Source: Helianthus annuus (lineage: Eukaryota; Streptophyta; Magnoliopsida; Asterales; Asteraceae). From it: a DNA stretch of 64,000 nt. This document shows, one piece after another, positions 24,818-36,956 of this stretch. The position numbers and the translations under genes are program-made. The notes beneath the pieces were generated by a model that was not told the DNA's origin, did no database searches, and saw only the letters and a list, made by a program, of their open reading frames with translations. The stretch is from assembly GCF_002127325.2 (NCBI RefSeq), contig NC_035446.2:161976099-162040098 (forward strand), given 5' to 3'. Position 1 is the first letter of the stretch. Each line of letters opens with the position of its first letter.

Positions 24818-25793
24818 GTCTTAGTTATATTTGCTTGTACCATACAAAAGAAGAAAAATGTTACTCGCCTTAACTGAAAAAATAAACTGAGTTGGTCATT
24901 TGGATTGAAATGGTAATAAAACGCAAACGCAACGTTTAACACAATGTTAACGGATAATTCGTTAATTATCAAGTTCTTATCCACGTGACGGTGATGTAGC
25001 AATGAGTTTAGTTAAACCACAACATATAGTCTTATTAATTTATTATTTACTACTCCTATTTTGTTTCTTCCTACGGTCCGTCGCGTTGACGAACGATTGT
25101 GACGAGCCACTTTCTCCCTTTATTTAACCTATTTTATTATTTGTTAGAGCTCTACTTTGCTACTTTTGTCTTTTTATCTAATATATTTATTATTTATTAT
25201 TGCAAACAAATGAATTTAGTTTTGTTTTCTGTATATTTGATTATTTCCATTACATTTTTTTATTTATTTCTAGCTTAATCATATTTTGTTTCTAACATCT
25301 ATTTATCTTTCTACATCCGTCTTTTTAAATTTTGAATCAAATTATTCTAATAATTTAATTAATTTCATATTTCTGAAAACTATAAACTAATGTTAAATAG
25401 GAAGGTGATGGCACCCGGTGACGTCGCCACTTATGTGACAGACCATCACCAAGTGATGGACTACCTCCACAACCCTCCAGCCTAATCTCTTTCGTCAACA
25501 TTTCAATACAAATTGTATTGAAATTAGAGCTCTATTAACATTCATGTTTTTATTTTTTAGCACGTAGTAACTAGTAACTGTTCTTAAGAGCAAAAGAAAA
25601 AAAAAGAAATAAAATAACTGGTTTCCTTCAAAAGAACAATACGCCCACACAAACATCTTTTGCCTTTACCAAATTTGAGCACAAAACTGAAATGAAAATA
25701 AATAGCCGGCAATTGTTTAGAGTGTTACAAAGAGAGCCAGAAAGCAACTCCTAAAATTGGACAGGAGCATCAGCAAAATGATAACTACCAAAA
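24818..25793. other. Intergenic, no gene; possible 86-bp MITE at 25397-25482
   Basis: AT-rich DNA between the Harbinger element and the F-box gene stop codon. At 25397-25482 a GC-richer segment bounded by TAA triplets ends in CAACCCTCCAGCC. It resembles one end of the Tourist-like element at 29697-29990. The last 200 bp probably include the 3' UTR of the F-box gene. Confidence 0.4.
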
Positions 25794-27404
25794 TTAGTTT
25801 ACCTTTGGATCCGATCCCCACTTAAATAGATCCAAGATGGATAAGTTATATATATAAGGGCAGCCTTCAAGAGAATCATTGGGAAGTTTAAGATATTTAA
25901 TCTGTTTAGAACATTGTTTCCCTAGATCTCCCTTAAGATCAATGTAAAAGCATTCACGCAAGTCAAGTGTTTCAAGGTGATGACAGTTATCCAGAATCAC
26001 ACGCAACCCAACATTGGTCATCTTGTTTCCAATGAGTTCAAGGTGCCTTATCCCAAGCAAGTTTTGTCCAACAGCTATGGCTATCTCATTATAACTAATC
26101 GAAGACCACTCGTCAGTGTCTGTGTCTCTCACCCGAGAACTGCATGGTCCTCCATTCACTTTGAGTGTTTTTAGCATTGGGCAATAACGACCAACAGTTT
26201 CAATTTCTTCTTTTAAAACTTTTATCAAGTAAAGATTGAGTTCCTCCAACATAGGAAATTTCATCAAAGCATTAGTCATACTTCTATTATTGAAAAAACC
26301 ATAGACCATTTCAAGGCGTCTAAGCTGACTTGATCTGTAATACAAACATAAACAATTAGAATGAAACTTCATGCAATGATGATTTGTGCCGTTACGTCTA
26401 TACTTATAAGCAAAACCTTTGAGTTGGAAATTTTGACATCTTTTATTAAATAAAATATCAGATTCAATCTGGTCTTCTATGGTATGATAGTTGATAAAAA
26501 GAAACATCAGATACCAAACAAACTTATGCATGACAGTAGCTTAAGTCCATTCTGTTCAAAGTCAGTGGCGGCTATGATGGTGTGCGGGAAAGACCTCCGC
26601 GCGCACAAGGCCCGCAATTTTGAGGGGCACGCGATTTAATATATATATATATATATATGTTATTTTTTTTAATACTAAACTAACTCCAATATAGGCCCAT
26701 TTACAAATCATTTTTTATGGTTTAGAATTTAGCCCACTTGGCATTAGGTTCATTGAGCCCAATACTAATTTCATTTTTTTTAAATAATAAAACATTATGG
26801 AATGGCACATTTTTCAAATCAGCCAAACAATGAATAATGTTGAATTAATTTAAAAGTTTGGCTTCTATGTTTTGATGAAATAAGAACAAAGTATTTTTTT
26901 AAAGAAACCAAAATGTTTTCAACATAATTCTAGACAGATCTTAAAAGTTATTGAAAAACAATGTTACATAATGTTTTGTACAAAAATCATATTAGTTAAA
27001 GTCATGGAAAAGTAAAGGCAAGACATCTTTTTGTGCTATAATAGAAATATACACAAACAAAATACTGACAGTTAGCCCACATACCTCTCAGCAACGTAAT
27101 AAAGAAGAGTAACATTATAGGCATACGCAAGGGTAATGTCAACCAATTGGCCTTGGCTTCTGTTGACAGCAAGCCTACACATATTTGTAGGAGTTTGTTT
27201 TGCAACTGAGCTCAGTAAGTCGTTCATATTAATGACCGTCCACATAGCAGGGTCCTTGCAGATTTTTAGCCAGGCAGGGCACACTTTCTCGGCATTCTCA
27301 AATATGTCACTCATACCAATCCTGCTAAGTATATTAGCCATTACATCAGATGGAAGATCCAGCCAATTCCTTTCTTGTTGCTTGATATTTGATGTCGATG
27401 CCAT
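25794..27404 (-). CDS. F-box/LRR protein (SKIP19/FBL23-like), copy 2, complete
   Basis: complement(join(25794..26334, 27085..27404)) gives 286 residues. F-box at about 12-55 (ERNWLDLPSDVMANILSRIG; VCPAWLKICKDPAMWTVIN). Then leucine-rich repeats: LRRLEMVYGFF, KFPMLEELNLYLIKV, CPMLKTLKVN, GIRHLELIGNKMTNVGLRVI, CHHLETLDLRECFYIDLKGD. Length fits the SKIP19/FBL23 group of about 300 residues. Such proteins bind SKP1/ASK and choose SCF targets. The start at 27404 matches the paralogue's start; an in-frame ATG at 27422 would add six residues. The splice position is the same as in copy 1 (donor GTATGT, acceptor ACAG). The intron 26335-27084 holds a hAT-like fragment. A 5' non-coding exon probably ends near 27722 (donor GTACAT). 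Confidence 0.88.
26563..26690. mobile_element. hAT-like end fragment in the F-box copy 2 intron
   Basis: Begins CAGTGGCGGCTATGATGG, a start typical of plant hAT elements (CAGTGGCGG), followed by GC-rich sequence (CCTCCGCGCGCACAAGGCCC) and a short TA run at 26640-26658. No matching second end or 8-bp duplication was found. Confidence 0.35.
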
Positions 27405-27722
27405 CGTCACTTTATCATGCACAAAGCATATTAATTAAGGTTAACTTACACGAAAGAATAGAATGGATGGATATTGATTAGCTTCTTAACATACATAAAT
27501 TAAAATACTATGTCATAGTGTAGACTGTAGCGCAGGTTCGATCAAAAGAATGTTTTGATTTAAAGACGATTATAACAAAGACGCAGAAGAACGTTTTCAA
27601 CAATAATAATAAAGCCCTAAAACTGGTAAACATGGAAAATAATCAAAGAAACGATCAAAATTTCTATTTCAAAAATTTTAGTAGATGATAAACTCAGATC
27701 ACCGTGAAAGAGAGAATGTACC

Positions 27723-28140
27723 TTCGTTTTTTTATAACCGTTTGATGGGATAGGGCTGAGTAATAAAAACAAAGGGAACTAGATTTATAAGAAAGTAGTT
27801 TCAAATTGTGGTTGGAAATGGAATTTAGAACGGTTCAACTACTCATAACCGTTCGCTCAAAGGTTTATGATGTTCAAGTTAAAGTTATGTATAAACCCAA
27901 TTTATTTTTACTCGATGGTTATTTCGAAAATTTAATACATATTCATAAAGTATCATTTGGCGGTTAATTAGCTATTTATAAAGTATCATTTGGGGTTAAT
28001 TAATAGCTTAAAAACCAGTCAAGCTAGTGGTAACTGGTAAGCCTAAAATCTAATGGTTTTTTTTACATATTTTTCAACGTGCTCTCTATTTGACTTGTTT
28101 TTTTCTCTTTAACGGCCCACAAATACTTCAGATGGGCTAC
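27723..28140. other. Upstream region of F-box copy 2, no gene
   Basis: Presumed promoter and flank, AT-rich. The segment around 27780-27850 (CGGTTCAACTACTCATAACC on plus) resembles 2160-2210 upstream of copy 1, so the duplication included promoter-proximal DNA. Confidence 0.5.
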
Positions 28141-28149
28141 TAACGAAAT

Positions 28150-28415
28150 TTATCAAATTGGGATGCACTTGTCTTCGAACCGGAGAAAACCCTCACCTAG
28201 GGCCGAAACCCGTGAACACTCGCCCAAAGGGACGATAGTGCGGTGAGGTAAAACTCACTCAGTTCAAGAATCGAACTAGCGATCGCCGCCTACTCGCCTA
28301 GTCTCCCATCATCACCAGGTGTCGCCGAAAATAAATGGTGAGGATATGAATCGAACCTTGGTCACTTGGAACACCATGTCTCTCTCTTAGCACTCCACCA
28401 CTAGCTCATTAGCAA
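28150..28415 (-). mobile_element. tRNA-derived SINE-like element
   Basis: On the minus strand an A-box-like GAGCTAGTGGTGGAGTGC (28407-28390) lies about 35 bp before a B box GGTTCGATTC (28357-28348), the polymerase III promoter of tRNA-related SINEs. The body (GATGGGAGACTAGGCGAGTA...) has no tRNA fold I can complete, so it is not called a tRNA gene. The 3' end and any target duplication are uncertain. Confidence 0.55.
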
Positions 28416-28429
28416 TTTTTGAGTTTCTG

Positions 28430-29199
28430 TTATTACAAAATACGAGCGACGATGACACAATATTAAGGTTACCACCTACTTTTAGATCCAACAATAACCA
28501 AGCCACGTGTTTGATTAAAACAGCAATATTATACCCTTATACAAATACTAACTTGGGTTACCTTAACATAAAATCACATCGCTTCATGAAAGGCACTCAT
28601 TCATTCAACATACCCACCGATTCACAAATATCGTTATTTAACCGCCAACAACTTCTAAACTTTAAAACAAATCCTCAAGGTAAAGGATATCCGCACTATT
28701 ATTTAAACGTTGCAATTATTCAATTGTCGTCGTAGCGTCATGTTCCGATGCGCCTCCTCCAACAGTCACCGCCGTTTCCCCCGTGCCACCGTTTCACACT
28801 CTTTATAATGCTTAAAGCCACCGACATAGTCACACTAACACAATCATTTACCACATAATTTCTCGAATTCTTTAAATTGGCCAATGAAGAAGAAGAACAA
28901 ATGAACAATATCAACGATGAGTGTGAACCCTCCACTAACAATTTACTCTGCCATGAAAAACCGCCGTCGTCGTCACTGATCTACGACTCGCCCCCCGTCA
29001 CCGGTTCAACAGGAAGAAGTGATGGCAGGTGATGGTTCTATCATTCTATGACTCCATCTATACACTAATAATATGGCAGAGGGAAGGGATGAGTATTGGT
29101 TGCGTTTCAGAAATAAAAAACTTGGAATTATTGTTTTGATTTGAACCACAAAATAGAGAGAACATCTAATTCGAACCAAAAAAATGAATGTCAAACGAA
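28430..29199. other. Intergenic, no gene supported
   Basis: Short ORFs here lack family features. A GC-rich patch at 28735-28800 and 28960-29010 looks like degraded low-complexity coding or repeat sequence; nothing can be named. Confidence 0.4.
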
Positions 29200-29207
29200 A
29201 ATCAATG

Positions 29208-29506
29208 TAGGGGTGAGCAAGTTTAGGTCCGGACCGAAAATAACTGAGAACCGAACTGAAAATATACCCAACTCGACCCGAATACCCAATTACCTAGGTA
29301 TTTAGATCGGTTCCAATTTTTCATATAAAATAGGGTCGGGTCGGTTCTCGGTTCTTTTCATGGTGAAACCCGACTTGGAAATATGGACCGGAACCGACCC
29401 TATATTTAGGGTAGTGAATCAGTTTTGTATTTTATATTTGATCGGTTCTCAGGTCCGGTCGGGTAATGGTCAGGTAGGGTCGGATTTTTCCTATTGCTCA
29501 CCCCTA
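29208..29506. mobile_element. hAT-type MITE
   Basis: Inverted ends TAGGGGTGAGCAA and TTGCTCACCCCTA (perfect over about 12 bp on either arm). The flanking 8-mers AATCAATG (29200-29207) and AATGAATG (29507-29514) differ at one base, as expected for an aged hAT duplication. Interior is rich in GGTCGGGTCGGTTCTCGG and ACCCGA motifs in both orientations. 299 bp, non-coding. Confidence 0.75.
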
Positions 29507-29696
29507 AATGAATGTTTGTTGGTGGAGAGAACATAAGAGTCCTGTTTTACTGTTCCGATTATTTTACTGCCCTTTTGTATCTTTTCAATTTTGAAAGGCC
29601 ATGGAGTTATGAGTTGTCCATCCCAATCTTTTTACTTTCATTTATTAAATCATTAAATTTTTAAACAAGATATAATTTTAGATTAAGTTCCAGTTA

Positions 29697-29990
29697 GGCT
29701 ATAAGGTATGGTGATGGTCCTCCCTTGGAGGATGGTCCGTCACGTAAGCGCCAAGTAGGATGGGCATGAGGATGGGGCAAAGAGGATGGAGGGGTGGAAA
29801 TGTGGGATGATCCTAAATATATATTATATATTGTATGTATATATATGTGTGTGAGGTAGTTTTGTCCTCACATGGACCGTCCTGGACGGCAAGAAGAAGA
29901 TGGACTCGACGCGACGGAGGGGGGGCGAGATGGAGGGTGGATCGGCGCCAGAGCTGGACGGCGGAGCACGAACCTCCATACCGTCCAGCC
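29697..29990. mobile_element. Tourist-like MITE with TTA duplication
   Basis: Ends GGCTATAAGGTATGG and, on the minus strand, GGCTGGACGGTATGG; TTA at 29694-29696 and 29991-29993. 294 bp. The GC-rich right half reads ATGGACTCGACGCGACGGAG on plus but holds no conserved protein. Confidence 0.7.
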
Positions 29991-30339
29991 TTATGGTTTT
30001 TTTTTTAAGAATATCAAATTTAGTTATTAAATCCATTTACGTGTTTTGGAAATGCTTAATGTTTAATTTGTTTATTTTGTTAAATATATAGATATATGAT
30101 ATGAATGTGGCTGAAGTTCAATAAGTATTTTGGATATTTTGTTGTGGTTTTAATATTTATATTTATGGGTCAAGTTAATTCTACAAAGGCTCTTAATTGT
30201 AAGAAGTGTAAGAAGGATTTATAGAGTGCCAAGGTTCAATAACTTAAAATTAAACCCACTACATCACCGCCTAAAACAATCCTTTTTAACATTTCAATGC
30301 ACTTATAATGGTTTAGTGGTAAATTCATTTTAAGTCAAT

Positions 30340-30628
30340 TTAGTAAATTCATTTTTGAGTCTTTATGTTTTAGTGGTTTTAACCATTTAAGTCTAAAATA
30401 AAAAAGTTTAACGTTTTGAGTCCCTAACTGCTCATTTTATAACGTTTTGAGTCTATTTTTTTTCATCTTATAACGTTTTGAGTCCAATTTTGTTAAAAAG
30501 AATTGGACTCAAAAGGACTCAAAAGGTTATAAAAAAGCGTCTAAGGGCTCAGGACGTTAAACTTTTTGATTTAGAACTCAAATGGTTAAAACCACTAAAA
30601 CAAAAGGACTCAAAAAGTAATTTACTCT
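30340..30628. repeat. Palindromic MITE-like repeat
   Basis: Two arms of about 130 bp are inverted copies: TTTTAGTGGTTTTAACCATT at the left recurs inverted as AATGGTTAAAACCACTAAAA at the right. The centre is near 30495. The motif ACGTTTTGAGTC is tandemly repeated in the left arm. No coding capacity. Confidence 0.65.
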
Positions 30629-30629
30629 T

Positions 30630-31250
30630 AAAATTTTAAGGGTATTGAGATTGACTATTCAATATAAGAAATACATGGTTAACATTTTTTTGTGCAAGTG
30701 GTGTTGTAAGTCGGAGGTTAGGCAAAATGAAAAAATATGTTGCATTAATTAAAGAATTTTTGCATCTGTTGTAGTGACACTAAAGACATTAATAATCAAC
30801 ATCCCGTCGCAACGCGCGGGTTAACGTAAACTCGTTTTTTCATAAAAACCAATGTCTTCGTTGATGTTTCTGGGGACAATGTCACTAGCGGGCCGCCTTT
30901 CTTACACACCTGTCATTGGTGCTACCGTCGGTGTTTGTTTTTAAATTAAACAAACGCTAGTTTTTTTTTTGTTTGTTTGAATTAAACAAACAAGGGTGTC
31001 GACGCCCAGAAGCCCACGTTTGTGTTTTTATCTGTAATTTTAGTGTTAAAGTCGGTTGTGATGTTGTTTCCTAGGCGAGGGAACGATTTGTTCTATGACG
31101 GAAGGACGATGATGCATCTTTGCTTGCACGCGGGACCAACAATATAACAGTGACGAAAGAAGGACAGTGCTTAGAGATTCAGCACTCAATAATGAGGTGA
31201 CGTGACAACTTTTGGAAGAACTTCTTGGAAAAGATTTTGGTCAATGCAAA
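30630..31250. other. Intergenic, possible old Helitron hairpin at 30800-30820
   Basis: No gene seen. CCCGTCGCAACGCGCGGG at about 30803-30820 can form a GC-rich hairpin like those near Helitron 3' ends, but no CTRR end lies within ten bases on either strand, so no element is called. Confidence 0.3.
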
Positions 31251-31255
31251 CCCTT

Positions 31256-32030
31256 AGGTAGTGTTTGGTATGCAGGAATGAGAGGTGGAATGGAATGGAT
31301 GATTACGAGGGAATGAAGAAAAGGGTGTTTGGTTGGTTAATGGAATGAAATCACCCATTCCAAAAGTCATTTCATTCCCTCAAATCATTCCTTCCACCTC
31401 CTATGTTTTTTTCCATTCCATCCCCTCTTGCACTATTCATCAACAACACCACAACCCACCACTTTCACCACAACCCACCACCACCCGCCATCGCCGCCAC
31501 CCGCCACCACCTCACCCCAACAGCCACCGTCGCCGCCGCCACCCACTCGCAATCGTTATCACCCACAGCCGCGACCAACCGCCAACGCCACTCGCAGTCA
31601 CCGCCCACCACCATCGTCGACGCCACCACCATCACCATCAACCGCCATCGCCGCCACCCATCGCCACCTCTGCTACCACCCACCACCAACGACCACCTTG
31701 CCGCCACCACCACTCACCGCCACCACCACCACCCATCGCCGGCACCCACCACCGCCACCTATAACCACCTACAATTACTACCACCGACCACCACAACCAC
31801 TCCCCGCTTATTTTATTACTCCGTTTTTCTTGCCTACCGAACAATACACAATAATCATTCATTCCATTTACACATGGTAACCAAACAAGACATGGAATGG
31901 TAATGATTCATTGCATTCCTTCGTCCATTCCATTCCTTCGTCCGTTAGCGTTTGGTATGAATGAATGGAAGATGGAATTGAATAGATCATTCTAATGGAA
32001 TGAAAAGAAACATGTTTGGTTATCATGAAA
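31256..32030. repeat. GGAATGG-rich repeat with a CCACCA low-complexity core
   Basis: Starts GTGTTTGGTATGCAGGAATG and has inverted GGAATGG/CCATTCC blocks on both sides of a 350-bp core of CCACCGCC-type triplets (31440-31800). The core stays open in several frames as His/Pro/Thr-rich translations, which is composition and not a gene. A further end-like copy, GCGTTTGGTATGAATGAATG, follows at about 31949. The same GGAATGG theme appears at 56795 and 63811. Confidence 0.5.
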
Positions 32031-32189
32031 CAAACACAAACTTGGCTTTTATCTATTTTGGATGGATGTGTCCGAAACCGGGTCGGATCACGAACTAAAG
32101 TTTTTGGTAGGAAAAGTCGATTATATAATTGGTAACCACCACCCAACTCAAATCAACAACACACTTCCGTACGCAAACGTTTTGCATCC

Positions 32190-32279
32190 TTGATTTGACA
32201 AAGAAACCCCTCTAAATTCATTCTCTCATCACATCTCCGTCGTCGATCTTTCACCACCGCCACTTCACGCTTTTCTGCG
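32190..32279 (+). other. Probable 5' non-coding exon of the RING-H2 gene
   Basis: A CT/CACC-rich leader (CATCTCCGTCGTCGATC...) ends TTCTGCG followed by a GTACGATCC donor. The acceptor GTGTACAG at about 36890-36897 lies 60 bp before the ATG at 36957. The leader type and spacing suit a plant 5' UTR split by a 4.6-kb intron. No start codon with a supported frame lies in it. Confidence 0.45.
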
Positions 32280-33052
32280 GTACGATCCTTCATCGCCACC
32301 GTTATTCATCATCTTCTTACCGATCATTTTCTTTTCAATTTGTTTTCTATGTTACTTTTCGTTTAATCGGTTGAAATCCGATATTGATCATCTAATATTT
32401 TCCATACCTAGGGTTCTGCTAACAAAATAATAATAATTATCTTAATTTATCGTCTGATTACGCCTGAACAGAGGATCGTTGGGGGTTTATGTTGTAATTA
32501 TCATCGGATTATACCGACACGTGTACATAAATTATTATTATTATGTTAGATTGTAATTATTTATGGATTTAATATATTGTTATGTTAAAAAAACTGGATC
32601 TGTGTGCGATGAACAAATTAATAAGACGATTAAGAGGCTGATTGATGATTTTTTTACGCATCAATTTGTTGGCTTTGTTACCTAACTTTTTAGGGTTTGA
32701 TTTGGTATTTTATTTTTTTCACAATTTGTTTGTATGGTGTGTAGCTGATTGATTCTTTTGACTTCTTAAGTTTAAACTTATCATGTGGTCTTTTTATTTG
32801 ATCGATGATTCGGATGCCTAGATTCCTTTTTATAATAAGGGTAATAAAGGCATAATAATTGAGAGGCATCCACTGGGTGCAAATTGGGTGAGTTGGATTG
32901 AGTGCACCCTTGATGGATGTATCTCGTACGCAAGCATCGGACAAAATAAAACAAATCCGGTGTATTTTGGGTGGAAAGTTTTGAATCCTTTGGGGTCAAA
33001 AAGAAATAGGAAATGCGTTAAATATCTGAACATGTTATGTATAGTGGAAAAC

Positions 33053-33814
33053 TATGTTGTCAAAAGCGAGCTAGGCGTGTGCCTAGGCGCTCAGGCGCAG
33101 CTAAACCGCCTGATGGAGAGCTAGGCGCAAATCTGCGTCTTTTTTTTAAAAAAACGCACTCAGGCGCCCGCCTAGAGCTGGGCGCAGGCGTAGAAAGCGA
33201 CCCCAAACCCAAAAAAACAGCCTAAAACAAGAAGAAACATCTTGAAACGTTAAATTAGAGCGGGTAGATAGTTAGGAATCTAGTTTAGCAACTTCTTGAA
33301 GACTCAACAGAGGGAGGCGAAAACATGGTTACACTTTACAGCACTGTGGTCGGCACCAGCAATATGGTGGACTGGTGTCGGCTGCTCTTTTTTGATAGGA
33401 TACCCTAATCCAATAAAATTGATGGGCTCCCTTTTGTATAGATGATGTGTAGATTGTATTGGGCCAGTCTTTGTTTTAAATAACATAACTATTTTAAAGA
33501 ATAGATGGATGGCCCAACTAAAGATCTTTAAATTGTTTTTCACTTTATTGTTTTAGTTTGTTACAAATACCCAGATATTTTTATAAACATTAATTATTGT
33601 TGCACATATTATAAAAAGATATCAGGATTTTTTACATTACATTTGTATGATAGTGTAAAACTATTAGTTTTATTCCCATTATATATAATTTCTTCTTTTT
33701 TTTTTTCACTATGGCGCCTTACCTAAAAAAGCCCTCGCTTTTTTTGCGCCTTGCGCCTAGGCTCCAGGCGTGGCCTTTGCGCCTTAAGTGCGCCTAACGC
33801 TTTTGACAACATAG
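33053..33814. mobile_element. MULE-type non-autonomous element in the RING-H2 5' intron
   Basis: Inverted ends TATGTTGTCAAAAGCG and CGCTTTTGACAACATA, perfect over 16 bp. A 9-bp duplication GTGGAAAAC flanks it (33044-33052 and 33815-33823). The subterminal DNA is rich in AGGCGC/GCGCCT in opposing orientation at both ends. 762 bp, non-coding. The 9-bp duplication points to the Mutator superfamily. Confidence 0.75.
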
Positions 33815-33823
33815 GTGGAAAAC

Positions 33824-36800
33824 ATAAGTCATGCTCTGTCTTTAAAGATAATCAAAGTTTTGAGATGTTTGCTGTTTTCCATCTAACCGTACACAACTGT
33901 CTAATCTTTTAGAAAATATTGGACATATTTCTTGTTCGGTTTTATTAGCTTTCATGAATCTTGTTTTGTATTTGCTTTAGGATATTCAGCTTTGTGGTAA
34001 ACATGTGCTATAATGAATTATCTGTCACGAGTAAAAATTATCCTTCTTTTATTTGTTAAGTTAGTTTTTGTTTTATTAATTGCCAAACCAATGTGCCTGA
34101 TCCTATCGCACCTAATATCCACATTTCCGAGCTTTTAGGCATGTATATAAGTGAGTTTTCTTATAGTTTTTCTAAAAGAATAAGTAACATAGAAAGTGTA
34201 TTTTTTTCATTACTTGGAAAGCTTTGTCTACCTTGTTTTCAGTTGAATTGATTTTTATTTCTGGGTTTGTACTTTGTAGTGTAGCTTTACGCCTTTGTTT
34301 TCTAACCCACACTCCCTCAAGTGTGATATATATACTTTTCTTGCAGAATCAACTCTTACTTATCATTTTACATATTATGATGGGCGTGTAAAAACATTAT
34401 AAAATATGCTCAGATTAGACAGAAGAGGTGGTTATATAAAAAAAAGTTTCGTAAACATTTATCGTCAGTTACATCAACCCCGTTGTTGAAAGTTGGTTGC
34501 AGCTCACAACATATCATATTGCTCATTACCATTCTAGACGAAGATTGGATCATGATAGTACATACCGCTTTTTATTGGAGAGATGACATGCCATTCTATG
34601 ATCAAAGAGAAGAGTTTTCTATTATTTTATTTTATTTTTGTCACCGAATGTATGCTCTAAAGTATAAGTATGAAAAAGGAAGAAATGGGAAATTGAACTG
34701 CCTCACATTTGTAAAGATGTGAACTGTAAGTTCGTTGGAAGTTGAGTGGACATTCATTTCCCATATCGTAGTCGATAGGAGTGTGCTATCCATAATTAAA
34801 ACTAGGTTGCATTCAGTGATGCATACTGCATAGTATCACTAGCTTTCTGTAATTTTTAAAACTCATGTTGTAACAGGTTACTGGTTATTGTCCCTATTTG
34901 AACATGAAAACGTCATAATTAAATGTGTTTAATTATGCACGTCATTGTAGCTGTTCTGTTACCTACTCCCAGTCTGTGCTCCTTATGCTATGTATCTATT
35001 ATGTCTATTTCTATACCGATATATACTCTGATTTTTCATATTTCAGATGTGTGTTTTATCTGTTTAAAACATCACTCTGTTTGCTCTTATGAGAAAGCAC
35101 AGGGGAAAATGAGAGAAAAGATGTTAAGTATCTGAGTCTGATTACAGATACTAATATAAGTTGATTTTTCTATAGACCGAGAAAATAAGCTCTTGTATAG
35201 TAGATGGTATATGATCAGGGATAGGATGTGAGTGTGATGAATCAAAATCCTCTGTTAAACAGATTTTCCGCTCTCGCTTCAGTTTATGCATCTGTATGGG
35301 ATCTGCTTCAGAAAACTCACAATCGGGCATTGGTATTTTAGCCATTTATACATATATCTAGTTAGCTGTAGTCTGTAGCCAGCAGTTGGATCTTCACCTA
35401 ACAGACGGCTATTTGGAGTTTTGTCTTCCCCTGTTTTCTAAATCGCAAATGGCATTACATTGCAGGCACTATTGACCTATCTGAGCAACAGAAGGTTTCC
35501 TATAAGTATGTCCTCATCAAGATTAATATTTTATAACGAACGCAAATGGTTGTACAAGAGCATGCTCTTGTACATATTTAGACTCTTTCTTATGAGGTGC
35601 TGCGTCCTAAAAAATGGTTGAAATGATGGTAACTGTCACTTTTAACTGTTCGGACACGCTTTTAAGAAGGAAACGATGATATGGGTTTCCGTTGTAATTC
35701 ATGTCATCACTCGGAAGCTTACAAGAGTCGATGACAATTCTCTTCACTATGTATATGATTTGGAGGTCGTTTGTGACATCAGCAATCCAACTGAGAAAGA
35801 GTAACAACATGATGCCAATCGGTGCAATTGGTACAAAAGAATATCTGGTTTTTTTCTGGATCCGTGTTAAAGGCCATACTAATGGCATGATGGAACATAT
35901 ATTCCAGATGATTCTAGAATAAAGAAGTATGGATCCACAGGATTAGTATAGATTTGTGGCCATGCGATGCACAGATCTGGTGTGTATTTGCTTGAAGACT
36001 ATTTTCAAATTTTATGAAGATTGTAAATTGTTGTCATATGGCAAGAAATACATATACAAGCGATGTATCCCTTTGTGGTGGAGACGTAGCTATTGGTTGT
36101 AAACTCAGTTGAGCTGCAAATTTCATTCTATCGAGGCTCATCGTTGGTTGTTGTAGGTCATTGGTATATGTTCATTAGTGTTACTGTAAGTTCTGTTTGT
36201 TTTAAGTAGAGTATTTCTTTGTGACCCTTAAAACTATTTTCGAAAACGCAATCATTGGGTCCTTATATATTAGGCAATAGTTCCTTCTTTTCAGGATAAC
36301 CTTTTTTGTGCGGTGCAGGATTTGAATTTTTATAGATCAATTTCCAGGGAGATATATACGAGGTACCTTTTGATCCTATCTTGGCAATAAAATAAGATAG
36401 GCATCTCGCGTTGAGGTTCGACTCATAGTAAGCCTTTAATAGGTACGGAGTAACTTCACAAAGCATCTTCTAGTTTAACGTTCAGTTTTATCACCCGAAT
36501 TGATGGGAGTTTTTGAAGATAAGTAGCATTAGTAGTTAGTTACTTTGATACAATTGTCATGAGCGTTTGATTATTGTTGTTTCTAGATTTGGTTACTTAA
36601 ATTAATAGGTAAAGGTTGAATGTCTTAGCACGGTCTGGCAAAGCATAGGTTGCAACTACAGGTACGTGAGAAGACGCAAGTGATATATATGAACTTATAT
36701 TGAAGCATTTACTAATCATAAGCCAAGTAAAAATAAATAATCTTGTTTATATGAGTGTGAACTACTTTTTGACAATATTTTTTTAAATATTTAGGGCGTT

Positions 36801-36890
36801 TCTTCTTCCACTTTTTTTCGGATTGACTGGTAGTTACACTTGTATATTTGCTATTACTCTTCTTAAGGTTAAACCTATTCTCCTCACATG
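33824..36890. other. Remainder of the RING-H2 5' intron, no gene supported
   Basis: AT-rich sequence with several short ORFs but no conserved domain or codon pattern. It could contain alternative non-coding exons; none can be named. Confidence 0.4.
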
Positions 36891-36956
36891 TGTACAGGCT
36901 GGCAAAACTGCAACTTCTTTAACTAAGAAGCAAAATAGAATTATCTGTTGAAAAAG

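Noticed and set aside
28348..28407. tRNA gene on the minus strand
   Set aside because: A-box and B-box-like motifs are present but the arms do not fold as a tRNA; SINE fits better.
28738..28941. Small open frame on the minus strand
   Set aside because: No domain, no splice context and poor codon pattern; likely chance.
30792..30830. GC hairpin CCCGTCGCAACGCGCGGG as a Helitron end
   Set aside because: No CTRR terminus within the expected distance on either strand.
31333..31903. Long overlapping open frames rich in His, Pro and Thr
   Set aside because: They come from a CCACCA/CCGCC low-complexity core open in several frames, inside a GGAATGG repeat; no conserved domain.
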